Shown: piece by piece, positions 8,430-16,630 of the stretch | How positions within the stretch are numbered: the first letter of the stretch is position 1 | Layout of the letters: the number at the start of each line of letters is the position of its first letter | Assembly: GCF_050717635.1 (NCBI RefSeq) | Contig: NZ_JBOITO010000025.1 | Coordinates: 1 to 64,000 of the forward strand | Reading direction: 5' to 3' | Source: Clostridium_AD sp050717635 | GTDB lineage: Bacteria; Bacillota; Clostridia; Clostridiales; Clostridiaceae | DNA length: 64,000 nt | Position numbers and translations under genes: made by a program | The notes under the pieces: generated by a model | Seen by the model: the letters and a program-made list of their open reading frames with translations, nothing else | Told to the model about the DNA's origin: nothing | The model's database searches: none

Positions 8430-8463
8430 AAGTTCCTACTCTTGACATTATAGGAACTTTTTA
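8430..8463 (+). terminator. Terminator-like hairpin
   Basis: Stem AAGTTCCTA/TAGGAACTT with a 12-nt loop and a short T-run. No gene lies directly upstream on the plus strand, so it may be a relic. Confidence 0.4.
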
Positions 8464-8532
8464 AAGATAGGTCATTTTATGAAAATTAAATTCAAATAAA
8501 AACGAAATATTTGATGAAAGGATAAAATATTT

Positions 8533-8916
8533 ATGAATAATAAACCACAACCAAATTGGCAACCCATTAAGAATATGCCTATGATTGCAAATTTAATAGA
8601 TAGTCAGTTAACAGATGCTAAAGAACAATATATAACACTCTTGGAGGCTCGTAATAAACCTTGTCTTGAATGATTCAATTGTACAACGTACAATAAAAGT
8701 TTATACAGAGCAACTTGATTTTACTCAGGTATTTTAAAAACTGAACTATGCCGTCTACAGGCTCAAGTGAAACATTCATATAAAACCTTAAAAGATATTA
8801 TAGCCCTGGCAGAAGAATTGGAAATGGGAACTATTGAAAAAGTTATGGAGAAAAGTGATTTGGAAATTGGTATAGAATCGTTAAAAAAGTATTTTCAACC
8901 CAGTAATCTCAAATAA
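8533..8916 (+). pseudogene. Frameshifted small protein gene (mobile-DNA-associated type)
   Basis: An ATG with AAAGG 11 nt upstream opens a 46-residue frame (begins MNNKPQPNWQ, ends at a TGA near 8671). Protein-like sequence resumes in other frames: VLNDSIVQRTIKVYTEQLDF, then from ELCRLQAQVKHSY through EELEMGTIEKVMEKSDLE to a TAA at 8914-8916. The pieces fit one protein of about 120 residues broken by at least two frameshifts or stops and a small deletion. I believe similar small proteins accompany mobile DNA in other bacteria, but I cannot confirm the family name. It is convergent with the truncated IS91-type transposase. Confidence 0.6.
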
Positions 8917-8930
8917 AATTTGAGATTTTC
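8905..8930. terminator. Hairpin at the end of the pseudogene
   Basis: AATCTCAAAT/ATTTGAGATT stem with a 3-nt loop and following T-run; it overlaps the pseudogene stop codon and the point where the transposase homology ends. Confidence 0.5.
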
Positions 8931-9271
8931 CTATCCTTTTGGTTTGTAAGAGTTATATAGTTAAGTTCTTGAGGTATAGTGAAAACTACATGAAAATACC
9001 CTACGGGTAATAAATCCTCTTTTCTTTTTTCAAGCCATCTTTCCTTGGCTAAAGTTTGGCATTTAGGACAATGCCTGTTTCGGCAGGAATTATAAGAAAC
9101 CCTAACGTGCCCACATTCATCACATTCGTCTATATGACCGCCAAGCTCTGCTGTTCTACAAGCTTCAATATCTATCATAGTTTTTAAAATATGTAACGGT
9201 AGCTTATGATTTTTTCTGTATTCATCGCCATACTGATTAAATATATCTTGAATCTCAATCATCTCGTTCAC
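8909..9271 (-). pseudogene. IS91-family transposase, N-terminal fragment
   Basis: 120 codons of a protein that is normally about 380-400 residues. The fragment contains the zinc-binding domain: CDECGH, then SCRNRHCPKCQ followed by the conserved ...WLEKR and VFTIPQELN. Homology stops at about LTNQK, and the last eight codons read flanking DNA. The catalytic HUH and Tyr motifs of this rolling-circle transposase are therefore missing and the element cannot move itself. It overlaps the recombinase stop by 17 nt, as in IS91-type elements that carry a tyrosine recombinase upstream. Confidence 0.85.
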
Positions 9272-10112
9272 CTTTTTTATCTAGAAAAGTATCCAATGGA
9301 CTCTTTATATTAAGTAGATCCAGCCTCCTAAGATGTAAATATATGGTGGTAGTAGTTATGTTCCTATGTCCTAAAAGTCTTTGAATATAACATATATCTG
9401 TTCCATTTTCCAGTAAATGGGTAGCGAAACAATGGCGAAGTGTGTGGACTGATGCATGTTTAGTGATTCCAGTCTTTTTCATAGATCTTTCTAATATTCT
9501 TTGAACAGTTCGTTGAGTTATAGCATGTGTACGACCATTTCCAGAAAATAAATATTCTGTAGGATGATATCTTGTCCAATACTCTCTGAGAATTTTAAGA
9601 TTTACTTCCGATAACAGTGAATATCTATCTTTTTTGCCTTTGCCCTGCCTTATTAATATTTGCATGTTTTTACTATCAATATCTGCTATTTTAAGATTAC
9701 AAACTTCGCTGACCCTTAATCCTGCGGAGTAAATCGTCATGAGGATTGCCTTATGCTTAAGGTTTTCAGTAACATCAAAAATAGAATTAACTTCTTCAGG
9801 AGACAAAATAGAAGGTAATTTCTTTGGTACTTTGATCCTTGCAATTTGATTAACATTCCAATATATATTTAATGTTTTAGTATAAAAGAATTTAAGACTT
9901 GCATTAATATGATTAACGGTTACTTCACTTAATTTTTTTTCCATGATACAATAATGTAAGTAGTCACGTATTTCTTTTTCGCCTAAATATTTTGGTGATT
10001 TGTTATAAAATTTAGCAAAGTTACTGACTTGACGAATATAGCCTACTATGGTCCCAGGGCTATAACCCCTTAATTCCATATCCATTTTCATTTTTTCTCT
10101 TAATTCTGACAT
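9255..10112 (-). CDS. Tyrosine recombinase/integrase of an IS91-type element
   Basis: 285 residues from ATG 10112 (GGAAG 11 nt upstream; a GTG at 10124 is also in frame). N-terminal SAM-like core-binding domain (about 1-85), then the catalytic domain with Arg in GLRVSE, HTLRH, LGHRN and the terminal Tyr in TTTIYLHL, so the R-H-R-H-Y set appears intact. Such recombinases travel with IS91-family transposases in Firmicutes. It may still be active, although its partner transposase is truncated. The region is 5-12 kb accessory DNA. Confidence 0.88.
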   Translation of the reverse strand: MSELREKMKMDMELRGYSPGTIVGYIRQVSNFAKFYNKSPKYLGEKEIRDYLHYCIMEKKLSEVTVNHINASLKFFYTKTLNIYWNVNQIARIKVPKKLPSILSPEEVNSIFDVTENLKHKAILMTIYSAGLRVSEVCNLKIADIDSKNMQILIRQGKGKKDRYSLLSEVNLKILREYWTRYHPTEYLFSGNGRTHAITQRTVQRILERSMKKTGITKHASVHTLRHCFATHLLENGTDICYIQRLLGHRNITTTTIYLHLRRLDLLNIKSPLDTFLDKKGERDD

Positions 10113-10425
10113 AAATAATAACACTTCCTTATTTTTTATTTCATCAATAAAAGTTTATAGGAAGTGTGCATTATAATAAAGAAATATCCTAGTCAAATAG
10201 GATATTTCTTTATATTTTATATAAGTAAAAATTAAATTAACATAATTAGCACTCGTCTGCCACCGCTGTTAGCGGTTTAGTTCAATTGAAATTTTCACGA
10301 CATTTTATTGTTCTTTATAACTATCCTATACCCTCATTGTTTCATTTATATATGTTGATATACACTATTTTCACTGCATAAACGGTGTCTAATTGAGAAG
10401 ATACACTACTTTTATGCACTTTTTT
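10113..10425 (-). other. Intergenic stretch beside the IS91-type element
   Basis: Contains the recombinase ribosome site, a perfect 15-bp hairpin at 10177-10212, and a small GC-rich hairpin (ACCGCT/AGCGGT, about 10262-10276) that stands out in this AT-rich DNA. The latter could belong to the element end (IS91 ends are hairpins rather than inverted repeats), but no boundary can be set. No gene seen. Confidence 0.35.
10177..10212. terminator. Perfect bidirectional hairpin
   Basis: TAAAGAAATATCCTA paired with TAGGATATTTCTTTA around a 6-nt loop. Either a terminator reading in both directions or the hairpin of the IS91-type element's end. Confidence 0.5.
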
Positions 10426-10644
10426 TTACTTATCTTCACGAATCCATCGACTGTAATTTTCTTTAATGCCAAAAACTACTGCCAGTAATGAAAAAATAAT
10501 AGCTAATGAACCAACAATAATTACCACTAAATCTTGACTTTCTTTCGCTATATTCCAATTCATAAATTCAGAAATTGGCACAAGCAATTTTAATAAAATA
10601 AAAAATGCAATTGCTATGATTAAATATCTAAGTTTGTATATCAT
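10426..10644 (-). CDS. Small two-helix membrane protein
   Basis: 72 residues: hydrophobic helices at about 5-25 and 40-62 with a short polar loop and a basic tail (RWIREDK). A purine-rich GGGGG precedes the ATG at a somewhat long spacing. No family recognised. It is isolated between the IS91-type element and the DUF2812 gene, on the same strand as both. Confidence 0.5.
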   Translation of the reverse strand: MIYKLRYLIIAIAFFILLKLLVPISEFMNWNIAKESQDLVVIIVGSLAIIFSLLAVVFGIKENYSRWIREDK

Positions 10645-10907
10645 GTGTGGTGGCGCCCCCTTTTCAACTAAAAACGTATCATGTTATTAATTCATGGTGT
10701 TTAATAAACGATATTCTAGAAAGCTCAAATCAGCTCATTTCACTAATTATACTATAGATTATATATATTTCACATAAAGAGTTTTGTGCTTTTAAGCCAT
10801 AAAAGCCATACAATATAAGAAACGTTATATTGAATAAAAAAAATATTAAGAACTATAATTGCTTAATTAAATTTAATTGAATACTTAACTGCATTTTATC
10901 TTTCAAT
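10645..10907. other. AT-rich intergenic stretch without recognised genes
   Basis: Very AT-rich; no coding frame or recognisable RNA. The only clear structure in the full 10645-10984 gap is the strong hairpin at 10908-10946. Confidence 0.4.
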
Positions 10908-10946
10908 GGGGTAAGGCAACGATTCGTGAATTCGTTGCCTTACCCC
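10908..10946. repeat. Strong 15-bp hairpin, GC-rich, without T-tract
   Basis: GGGGTAAGGCAACGA pairs perfectly with TCGTTGCCTTACCCC across a 9-nt loop. It lies just 3' of the DUF2812 gene (minus strand), but neither side has the T-run of a normal terminator. Confidence 0.6.
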
Positions 10947-10984
10947 TAATCTAACTGATTCCTTGGATTATAATTATATTTACA

Positions 10985-11602
10985 TTATAAACAATTATTT
11001 TTATTTTCAGTTACACTTTTATTGTACATCTTTTTTGCTCTAAAGGCCCTATTACCATACATTATTGATAATATAAGAAGAATTATAAAAGGCAGAAATC
11101 GTAAAACTACAGCTGGGGTTTCAATAATAAAAGCTCTCCAAAAATCATCTCCATTTTTCTCCCATAGTCCAGGTGTTAAATATCTCAAATTATTGGTTTT
11201 TAACATACTAAACATATAAATTAAAATACACACACAACTACCAATACACTGATCAATAAATCTTTTGTATCTTGCCAATTTTGATTCTGTATCTGAAAAA
11301 ATATCAGGCAGTCCTATATTTGATAATTTAGGAATAAAATATTGTCCTCCTGATAATGATAATTGTGTTCCTGAAACATGCTCCCAACCAGCATCTTCAA
11401 ATAAAATTTTATACTCCTCAAATTGTCTTTTATTTTTAAATGTACGATAATCAACTCTATAATTCAAATCTACAGAATCTTCTTTATCAAAAGTATAAAC
11501 TCCAAAAAAACCATATTTTTTAAGCACAAATCCACTTTTAGCCATTCCATTTAAGTATTCTTCCTCTTTATCCATGTCTACGAACATCTTAAATTTTTTC
11601 AT
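10985..11602 (-). CDS. DUF2812 membrane protein
   Basis: 205 residues. The N-terminal ~105 residues form the DUF2812 region (begins KKFKMFVDMDKEEEYLN, contains YRVDYRTFK and DAGWEHVSG), then two hydrophobic helices at about 120-138 and 160-185 and a basic tail. Such genes are regularly paired with a PadR-type regulator and thought to be controlled by it; their function is unknown. A PadR remnant lies 21 nt upstream on the same strand, which supports the family call, though the regulator is truncated here. Confidence 0.75.
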   Translation of the reverse strand: MKKFKMFVDMDKEEEYLNGMAKSGFVLKKYGFFGVYTFDKEDSVDLNYRVDYRTFKNKRQFEEYKILFEDAGWEHVSGTQLSLSGGQYFIPKLSNIGLPDIFSDTESKLARYKRFIDQCIGSCVCILIYMFSMLKTNNLRYLTPGLWEKNGDDFWRAFIIETPAVVLRFLPFIILLILSIMYGNRAFRAKKMYNKSVTENKNNCL

Positions 11603-11623
11603 GATTTTTGCTCCCTTCTATTA

Positions 11624-11842
11624 TTAAACTATATCTTGAGATATAGTTATTAAATGCCTCATTCTAACAATCTCAAGTTTTAATACCTCTTTACCCTTAT
11701 AAGTAATCACATACACTTTTCTTCGTTTATCTTCACTTTCTACTGATTTTATTAGTTTTTCCTTCAAAAGTTTTTCAATAGCACCATATAATGTACCAGC
11801 AGCAACTTTAACTATATTACTATGTTTGAAAACACCTAACAT
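11624..11842 (-). pseudogene. PadR-family regulator, N-terminally truncated
   Basis: 72 codons against a usual length of about 105-110. What remains is the recognition region and wing of the PadR winged helix (AAGTLYGAIEKLLKE, then KRRKVYVITYKGKEVL) and the C-terminal helix. The first ~35 residues are missing and a TAG lies directly before the apparent ATG; the upstream DNA does not encode them. Without helices 1-2 the protein should not bind DNA normally. It directly precedes DUF2812, its customary partner. Confidence 0.75.
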
Positions 11843-11858
11843 CTAATTTAGGTAAAAA

Positions 11859-11898
11859 GCGAACTTTTGGTTGATAAAACGCGAACTTATACTATAAT
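11859..11898 (+). promoter_or_regulatory. Promoter flanked by direct repeats GCGAACTT
   Basis: TTGATA (11871-11876), 16-nt spacer, TATAAT (11893-11898). The octamer GCGAACTT occurs at 11859-11866 and 11881-11888, exactly 22 bp apart, on both sides of the -35 box. This is the layout of an operator for a regulator that binds two turns of the helix. It reads towards the dCMP deaminase, ~225 nt away. A 15-codon ORF (11924-11971) in the leader has no ribosome site. The rest of 11899-12122 holds nothing clear. Confidence 0.5.
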
Positions 11899-12122
11899 TA
11901 TATTAATGGGTAATAAATAAATTATGGAAAATTTTGAGCAAATAAATGGTAGCATTAATAGCAATATCTAAAACCACTGTTTGTACATTCGAAGAAGATA
12001 TAGAATTTTATCCTGTAAATGTAAATGTAAATTATTCTTTTAATTTGAAACTAAATCTATAAAATTAATAATGGATGTGATATTATTGTTAATAGCATAG
12101 TTTTTGATGGGGGCTTACGACA

Positions 12123-12548
12123 ATGAGAAAAGATTGGGATAATTATTTTATAGATATAGCACTTGAGGTCGCAGAAAGAAGCACTTGTGATAGATTACAT
12201 GTAGGAGCAGTGCTTGTAAAGGAGAAAAGAATAAAAGGAACGGGTTATAATGGAAGTCCAAAAGGGTTACCACATTGTGAGAGTGAAGGATGCTTTATGA
12301 AGGATAATCATTGTGTGAGGACTATACATGCAGAAGTAAATTGCTTGATGGAAGTTTCACCTGAAGAAAGAGCAGGTTCAACATTATATGTAACCCATAC
12401 GCCCTGTCCAGAGTGCCAAAAGGTAATTATAAATTCTGGTGTAACAAGGGTAGTTTTTGCTAAAGAGTATAAGCCTTCAATAAATTGGTTCCAATATGCA
12501 ACATGGATAGAATTGGTTAATTTAGACCAAGATAATAAGGTATTATAG
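12123..12548 (+). CDS. Deoxycytidylate (dCMP) deaminase, ComEB family
   Basis: 141 residues. Deaminates dCMP to dUMP, feeding thymidylate synthesis in the cytosol. The zinc/catalytic motif HAEVNC (about 70-75) and PCPECQ (about 98-103) are both present, as is the N-terminal GAVLVKEKRIKGTGYNG segment typical of dCMP rather than cytidine deaminases. Length is normal. GGGGGC lies upstream of the ATG. It is followed immediately by the remnant of a second deaminase. Confidence 0.9.
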   Translation: MRKDWDNYFIDIALEVAERSTCDRLHVGAVLVKEKRIKGTGYNGSPKGLPHCESEGCFMKDNHCVRTIHAEVNCLMEVSPEERAGSTLYVTHTPCPECQKVIINSGVTRVVFAKEYKPSINWFQYATWIELVNLDQDNKVL

Positions 12549-12556
12549 GAAAAAAG

Positions 12557-12733
12557 GTGGGAACTAGAGAATTAGTTCTAAATGCATCTCCATTCTCTTT
12601 ATGTAAAAGATTTATAATTAATTCAGGTATAGAAAAGGTAATAATTAGAGATAACCAAACACAATACAATATCGTATATGTAGAAGAGTGGATAGAAAAT
12701 GATGACTCACTTAAGGGTGATGGCGGATATTAA
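12557..12733 (+). pseudogene. C-terminal remnant of a second dCMP deaminase
   Basis: An open frame of 58 codons reads NASPFSLCKRFIINSGIEK, a degenerate match to the PCxxC(K)xxIINxGI motif of deoxycytidylate deaminases, then IIRDNQTQYNI and EEWIENDDSL to a TAA. The HAE half of the enzyme is absent and PCxxC has decayed to PFSLC, so it is inactive. It follows the intact deaminase by 8 nt, indicating a former tandem pair of distinct paralogues. Confidence 0.6.
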
Positions 12734-12776
12734 GTATCAAACAAATACAATGATTTTATGAAGGAAAGGATTTTAT

Positions 12777-13805
12777 ATGAGTAATATTTATATTATAGCA
12801 ATAATTGCAGCGCTAATTTCTTTTATAAGTACTCCTATAGTTAAAAAAATAGCAATTAAGGTGAAGGCCGTTGATAGTCCTAAAGATGAAAGGCGAATTC
12901 ATAAAAAACCTACTCCAGTTATGGGGGGGCTTGCTATATATTTAGCTTTTGTTTTAGGAGTCATTTTATACAATGGTATTTTAACCCCTTCTCAAACAGG
13001 TATAATTATAGGAGCAACTATAATTGTTATCGGAGGAGTTTTAGATGATATCAAAGATTTAAGGCCTAGATATAAGCTCTTAATACAGATCATAGCAGCT
13101 ATATGTCTTTTGAAATCAGGAATTAGTATATCAATTGTAACTAATCCGTTTAGAGAAATATATCCTTACCTGAGTGTGGGATGGATTACAATTCCTATAA
13201 CGATAATATGGATTGTCGGTGTGACTAATGCTTTTAATTTAATAGATGGATTAGACGGGTTAGCAGCTGGTGTAGCATTTATATCCTGTGTTACATTAAT
13301 GATAGTTTCTTTAATTAATGGAAGATTGGAAGCAGCATTTCTAACCGCTGTATTGAGTGGGGCGATTTTAGGGTTTTTACCATATAATTTAAATCCTGCC
13401 TCTATTTTTATGGGAGATACGGGTTCCCAATTATTAGGGTTTCTTTTAGCGGCTATTTCAATTGAAGGGGCAATCAAATCTGCAACAGTCTTTGTAATTG
13501 TGGTGCCGATTTTAACTTTTGGATTGCCTATTTATGACACTCTTTTTGCCATGATTAGAAGAAAAGTTAATGGGCAATCTATAATGCAAGCAGATAAAGG
13601 GCATTTGCACCATCGACTTTTAAATATGGGACTGAGCCAAAAACAAGCGGTTTTTATTATGTATTTAATAAGTGCAGTTTTGGGTGCAATATCCATTATA
13701 GCAATGCAAATAAGTAATCAAAGGGCATATTTTTTGTTGGGATTAGTAATGTTTGTATCAGTTTTGACAGCTTGGAAATATGGTATTTTTAAGCATAGGG
13801 AATAA
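12777..13805 (+). CDS. tagO: Undecaprenyl-phosphate N-acetylglucosaminyl-1-phosphate transferase
   Basis: 342 residues, about ten to eleven membrane helices. It transfers a phosphosugar from a UDP-sugar to undecaprenyl phosphate, the first membrane step of teichoic acid or surface polysaccharide synthesis. Motifs of the MraY/WecA/TagO family: DDIKDLRP, NLIDGLDGLAAG, GDTGSQLLGF and the His-rich cytoplasmic loop KGHLHHRL near 275-282, which marks the WecA/TagO side rather than MraY. Good RBS (AAGGAAAGG). The next gene makes UDP-ManNAc, fitting a wall polymer linkage-unit pathway. Confidence 0.9.
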   Translation: MSNIYIIAIIAALISFISTPIVKKIAIKVKAVDSPKDERRIHKKPTPVMGGLAIYLAFVLGVILYNGILTPSQTGIIIGATIIVIGGVLDDIKDLRPRYKLLIQIIAAICLLKSGISISIVTNPFREIYPYLSVGWITIPITIIWIVGVTNAFNLIDGLDGLAAGVAFISCVTLMIVSLINGRLEAAFLTAVLSGAILGFLPYNLNPASIFMGDTGSQLLGFLLAAISIEGAIKSATVFVIVVPILTFGLPIYDTLFAMIRRKVNGQSIMQADKGHLHHRLLNMGLSQKQAVFIMYLISAVLGAISIIAMQISNQRAYFLLGLVMFVSVLTAWKYGIFKHRE

Positions 13806-13865
13806 ATTATACATACTTACGATACAATAAACGGATAGAAAAAAAATAAGTTAGGAGGGTATCTG

Positions 13866-14993
13866 GTGGAAACTATTAAGGTTATAGTAATATTTGGTAC
13901 AAGACCTGAGGCTATAAAAATGGCACCTTTAGTGAAGGAACTAGAAAAGGTTCCTCAAATACAATGTACGGTATGTGTTACTGCTCAACATAGAGAGATA
14001 TTAGATCAGGTCCTAGAAATTTTTAATATTGTACCTAAATATGATTTGAATATAATGAAATCAAAACAAAGCTTAACGGGGATAACCTGCGCTGTGATAC
14101 AAGGGTTAGAGGACATTCTAGACAGTGAGAAGCCTGATATAGTACTTGTACATGGAGATACTACTACAAGCTTTGCTGCATCTCTTGCGGCTTTTTATAG
14201 GAAAATACCTATTGGACATGTAGAAGCTGGGCTTAGAAGTCATAATAAATTTTATCCTTACCCAGAAGAAATTAATAGAAAGTTAACGGGGGTTCTTACA
14301 GACTTGCATTTTTCACCTACTAATACCTCCAAAGAAAATTTATTAAGAGAGGGTGTAGATGAAAGCATAATTTTTGTTACAGGCAATACAGTTATAGATG
14401 CTATGAAGTATACAATTAAAGACGATTATGTTTTTGAAGATTGTGATCTAAATGCACTTGATTACCAAAATAAAAAAATAATATTAGTCACGGCTCATAG
14501 AAGAGAAAATTGGGGAAGTGGAATTGAAAATATATGTAATGCACTAAAAATCATAGTAAAAGAAAATAGCAATGTAGAAGTATTGTATCTAGTTCATCCA
14601 AATCCAGTAGTAAAGGATATGGTGTACAGAATATTAGAAGGTATAGATAGGATACATTTACTTAATCCATTAGATACCAGTGAAATGCATAATTTAATGA
14701 AAAAATGTTATCTAATAATGACTGATTCAGGTGGAATTCAAGAAGAAGCGCCTCATTTAGGTAAACCGGTTTTAGTACTTAGGGATGTTACTGAGAGGGT
14801 AGAGGCTCAGGAGGCTGGCACTGTAAAGCTAGTTGGAACGGATAAACAAGAGATTGTACAAAAAACGAGTATACTTCTCAGAAATTTAGGTGAGTATAAT
14901 AGTATGAGTAGATCAACTAATCCTTATGGTGATGGTAATGCTTCTGCTAAAATAGTAGATGTGTTATTGAATTACTTTGATAAGAAATCTTAA
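13866..14993 (+). CDS. mnaA: UDP-N-acetylglucosamine 2-epimerase (non-hydrolysing)
   Basis: 375 residues from a GTG start with GGAGGG 6 nt upstream. It interconverts UDP-GlcNAc and UDP-ManNAc in the cytosol. Family motifs: GTRPEAIKMAPL at the start, TAQHREILDQ, HVEAGLRS, THRREN-like TAHRREN and TDSGGIQEEAP near 285. Full length. Directly downstream of the tagO-like gene with a 60-nt gap, so both probably serve surface polymer synthesis; in many Firmicutes this pair precedes the atp operon, as here. wecB is an equivalent name. Confidence 0.93.
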   Translation: METIKVIVIFGTRPEAIKMAPLVKELEKVPQIQCTVCVTAQHREILDQVLEIFNIVPKYDLNIMKSKQSLTGITCAVIQGLEDILDSEKPDIVLVHGDTTTSFAASLAAFYRKIPIGHVEAGLRSHNKFYPYPEEINRKLTGVLTDLHFSPTNTSKENLLREGVDESIIFVTGNTVIDAMKYTIKDDYVFEDCDLNALDYQNKKIILVTAHRRENWGSGIENICNALKIIVKENSNVEVLYLVHPNPVVKDMVYRILEGIDRIHLLNPLDTSEMHNLMKKCYLIMTDSGGIQEEAPHLGKPVLVLRDVTERVEAQEAGTVKLVGTDKQEIVQKTSILLRNLGEYNSMSRSTNPYGDGNASAKIVDVLLNYFDKKS

Positions 14994-15461
14994 TAAACGT
15001 ATATATGTGTTAATAAAATTATGGTATAGGTTAGATGTTTTTTTAGTAGGTTCAAGAATTATAATTTCTTGAATCTATTTTTGTTTGGGTATATGCATAA
15101 TTTAATCTCTTTATGATAAAAATAACATAAATGTGAAAAGAATTATCGAGAAAAACGATATTTTAAAAATAATATATTGCAATTACACTATAAAAACAAA
15201 CTAATCGCTTGGAAATATATACGTTATAAAGTTTTTGTAATTGTTTAATTATATACAATTTATAATAGAAATGTATTTAGACCTCAGTGAAAGTCAAATT
15301 CATTAAAATTTTAATTGAAATTTATCAGAATATTAAGATAAACGAATAACTGTTTTATAAATTATTGGTTAAATAGTAATAGTTCTTAAAATGGAGCAAA
15401 TCCGAAGAAATATATTATTTAAACGATTTAATAAGATTATTTAAAGATATACGTTAAAACA
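14994..15461 (+). other. AT-rich intergenic stretch between mnaA and the atp operon
   Basis: Holds a terminator at 15050-15082 and then ~380 nt of very AT-rich sequence without coding frames or clear structure, ending at the atp promoter. Confidence 0.5.
15050..15082 (+). terminator. Terminator after mnaA
   Basis: TTCAAGAA/TTCTTGAA stem with 7-nt loop and a following T-run. Confidence 0.65.
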
Positions 15462-15493
15462 TTGACTAATTTGGTCTTTTATTTATGTATAGT
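15462..15493 (+). promoter_or_regulatory. Promoter of the atp operon
   Basis: TTGACT at 15462-15467 with TATGTA (16-nt spacing) overlapping TATAGT (20-nt spacing); about 50 nt upstream of atpI. No other promoter-like pair was seen inside the operon. Confidence 0.5.
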
Positions 15494-15542
15494 AGAGGAC
15501 TATAATTAAAAGTATAAACAAATAGTGAAGGAGAAGTAAAAA

Positions 15543-15917
15543 TTGAATATTAAGTCGACACAGATGTATAAAAAGATTAATTATTTTAATTTTTTCATAG
15601 CACTCTTTGGATTTACTGTAATTTATCTATTTGATAAAAAATATGCAGTATTTTTTTTGTTAGGTCTCTTTTTAGCAACTATTAATTTATTATTAAATTT
15701 AATATCTGTTGATTTTATATTTAATAAAGTTAAAAACCAATATGGATTCATTACTTTTTTTGGATTTGCTTTTAGGGTTATTTTCGTGTGCGTAATAGGC
15801 GTAATAATTTTTAATTATTACAATTTTAGTATAATTGCGTTTATATTAGGATATAGTTCACAACTTATTTCTATAGTACTTTACGGAATTAATATTAAAG
15901 AATGTGAAGGGAAGTGA
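15543..15917 (+). CDS. atpI: ATP synthase protein I (AtpI-like)
   Basis: 124 residues from a TTG start with GAAGGAGAAG upstream. Four hydrophobic helices and no soluble domain, as expected for AtpI, a non-essential assembly factor thought to help c-ring formation. Sequence is poorly conserved in this family, so the call leans on its place as first gene of the atp operon. Its stop is 4 nt from the probable atpB start and its end supplies the atpB ribosome site. Confidence 0.8.
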   Translation: MNIKSTQMYKKINYFNFFIALFGFTVIYLFDKKYAVFFLLGLFLATINLLLNLISVDFIFNKVKNQYGFITFFGFAFRVIFVCVIGVIIFNYYNFSIIAFILGYSSQLISIVLYGINIKECEGK

Positions 15918-15921
15918 GCAT

Positions 15922-16602
15922 GTGGGAGGAATTGCAAAATTACCTAGTGTAAATTTATTTGGGTATGATTTTCAAATTACAGCTAGTTTAATAACACAAT
16001 GGGTAATAGTGATGGTACTTATTTTACTAATAGTATTTATTAATATAAATCTTAAAAAAATACCAGACAAAAAACAAGCGATAGTTGAAATTTTCATTGA
16101 ATTTGTGGAAAAAACAGTAGAAGAGACTATGGGTAAAAGGTTTAAAAAATTTGTTCCGTTTATAGGTACATTAGGAATTTATCTTTTATCAATGAACTTG
16201 GTAGGGTTATTTGGAATAAAGCCACCGACTACAGATTATAGTGTAACTTTGGGAATGGGTTTAATTACATTTATAGTGATACAGGGCTACACAATAAAAA
16301 AAGCGGGTCTTAAAAAATATTTTACTGGCTATGCAAAACCACTACCTATATTACTTCCAATAAATATATTGGAGAGAATTATGCTGCCGGTATCTTTAAG
16401 TCTAAGATTATTTGGAAATATGTTTGCAGCAACCATAATTATGGAATTAGCATATGGCGGACTAAGTAAAATTACTTGGGTGGCACAACTGGGAATACCA
16501 ATACCGTTACATATGTATTTTGATTTATTTGATGGTACTATCCAAATGGTTATATTTGTAATGCTAACAATGATTAATATTGTAATAATTTCAGAACATT
16601 AA
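15922..16602 (+). CDS. atpB: F-type ATP synthase subunit a
   Basis: 226 residues from GTG 15922, preferred because GAAGGGAAG lies upstream; an earlier in-frame GTG (15904) lacks a site. Five to six membrane helices. The essential Arg of the ion channel is in SLRLFGN, followed by the conserved helix AATIIMEL. Forms the stator half-channels against the c-ring. The C-terminus (ending IISEH) is a few residues longer than typical. Second gene in atpIBEFHAGDC. Confidence 0.93.
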   Translation: MGGIAKLPSVNLFGYDFQITASLITQWVIVMVLILLIVFININLKKIPDKKQAIVEIFIEFVEKTVEETMGKRFKKFVPFIGTLGIYLLSMNLVGLFGIKPPTTDYSVTLGMGLITFIVIQGYTIKKAGLKKYFTGYAKPLPILLPINILERIMLPVSLSLRLFGNMFAATIIMELAYGGLSKITWVAQLGIPIPLHMYFDLFDGTIQMVIFVMLTMINIVIISEH

Positions 16603-16630
16603 AATAAAAAAGAAATAGGAGGAATATATT

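Larger units (their letters stand above)
8076..8532 (+). other. Intergenic stretch with several hairpins
   Basis: No gene is supported here. It holds three stem-loops: a terminator-like hairpin at 8210-8238, a repeat AAGTTCC...GGAACTT at 8337-8362, and a longer version at 8430-8459 with a T-tract. The reuse of the AAGTTCC arm twice within 125 bp suggests remnants of a mobile element end or duplicated terminators. Confidence 0.4.

Noticed and set aside
8909..9271. Considered as an intact transposase
   Set aside because: Only the N-terminal zinc-binding domain remains; the catalytic residues lie beyond the break.
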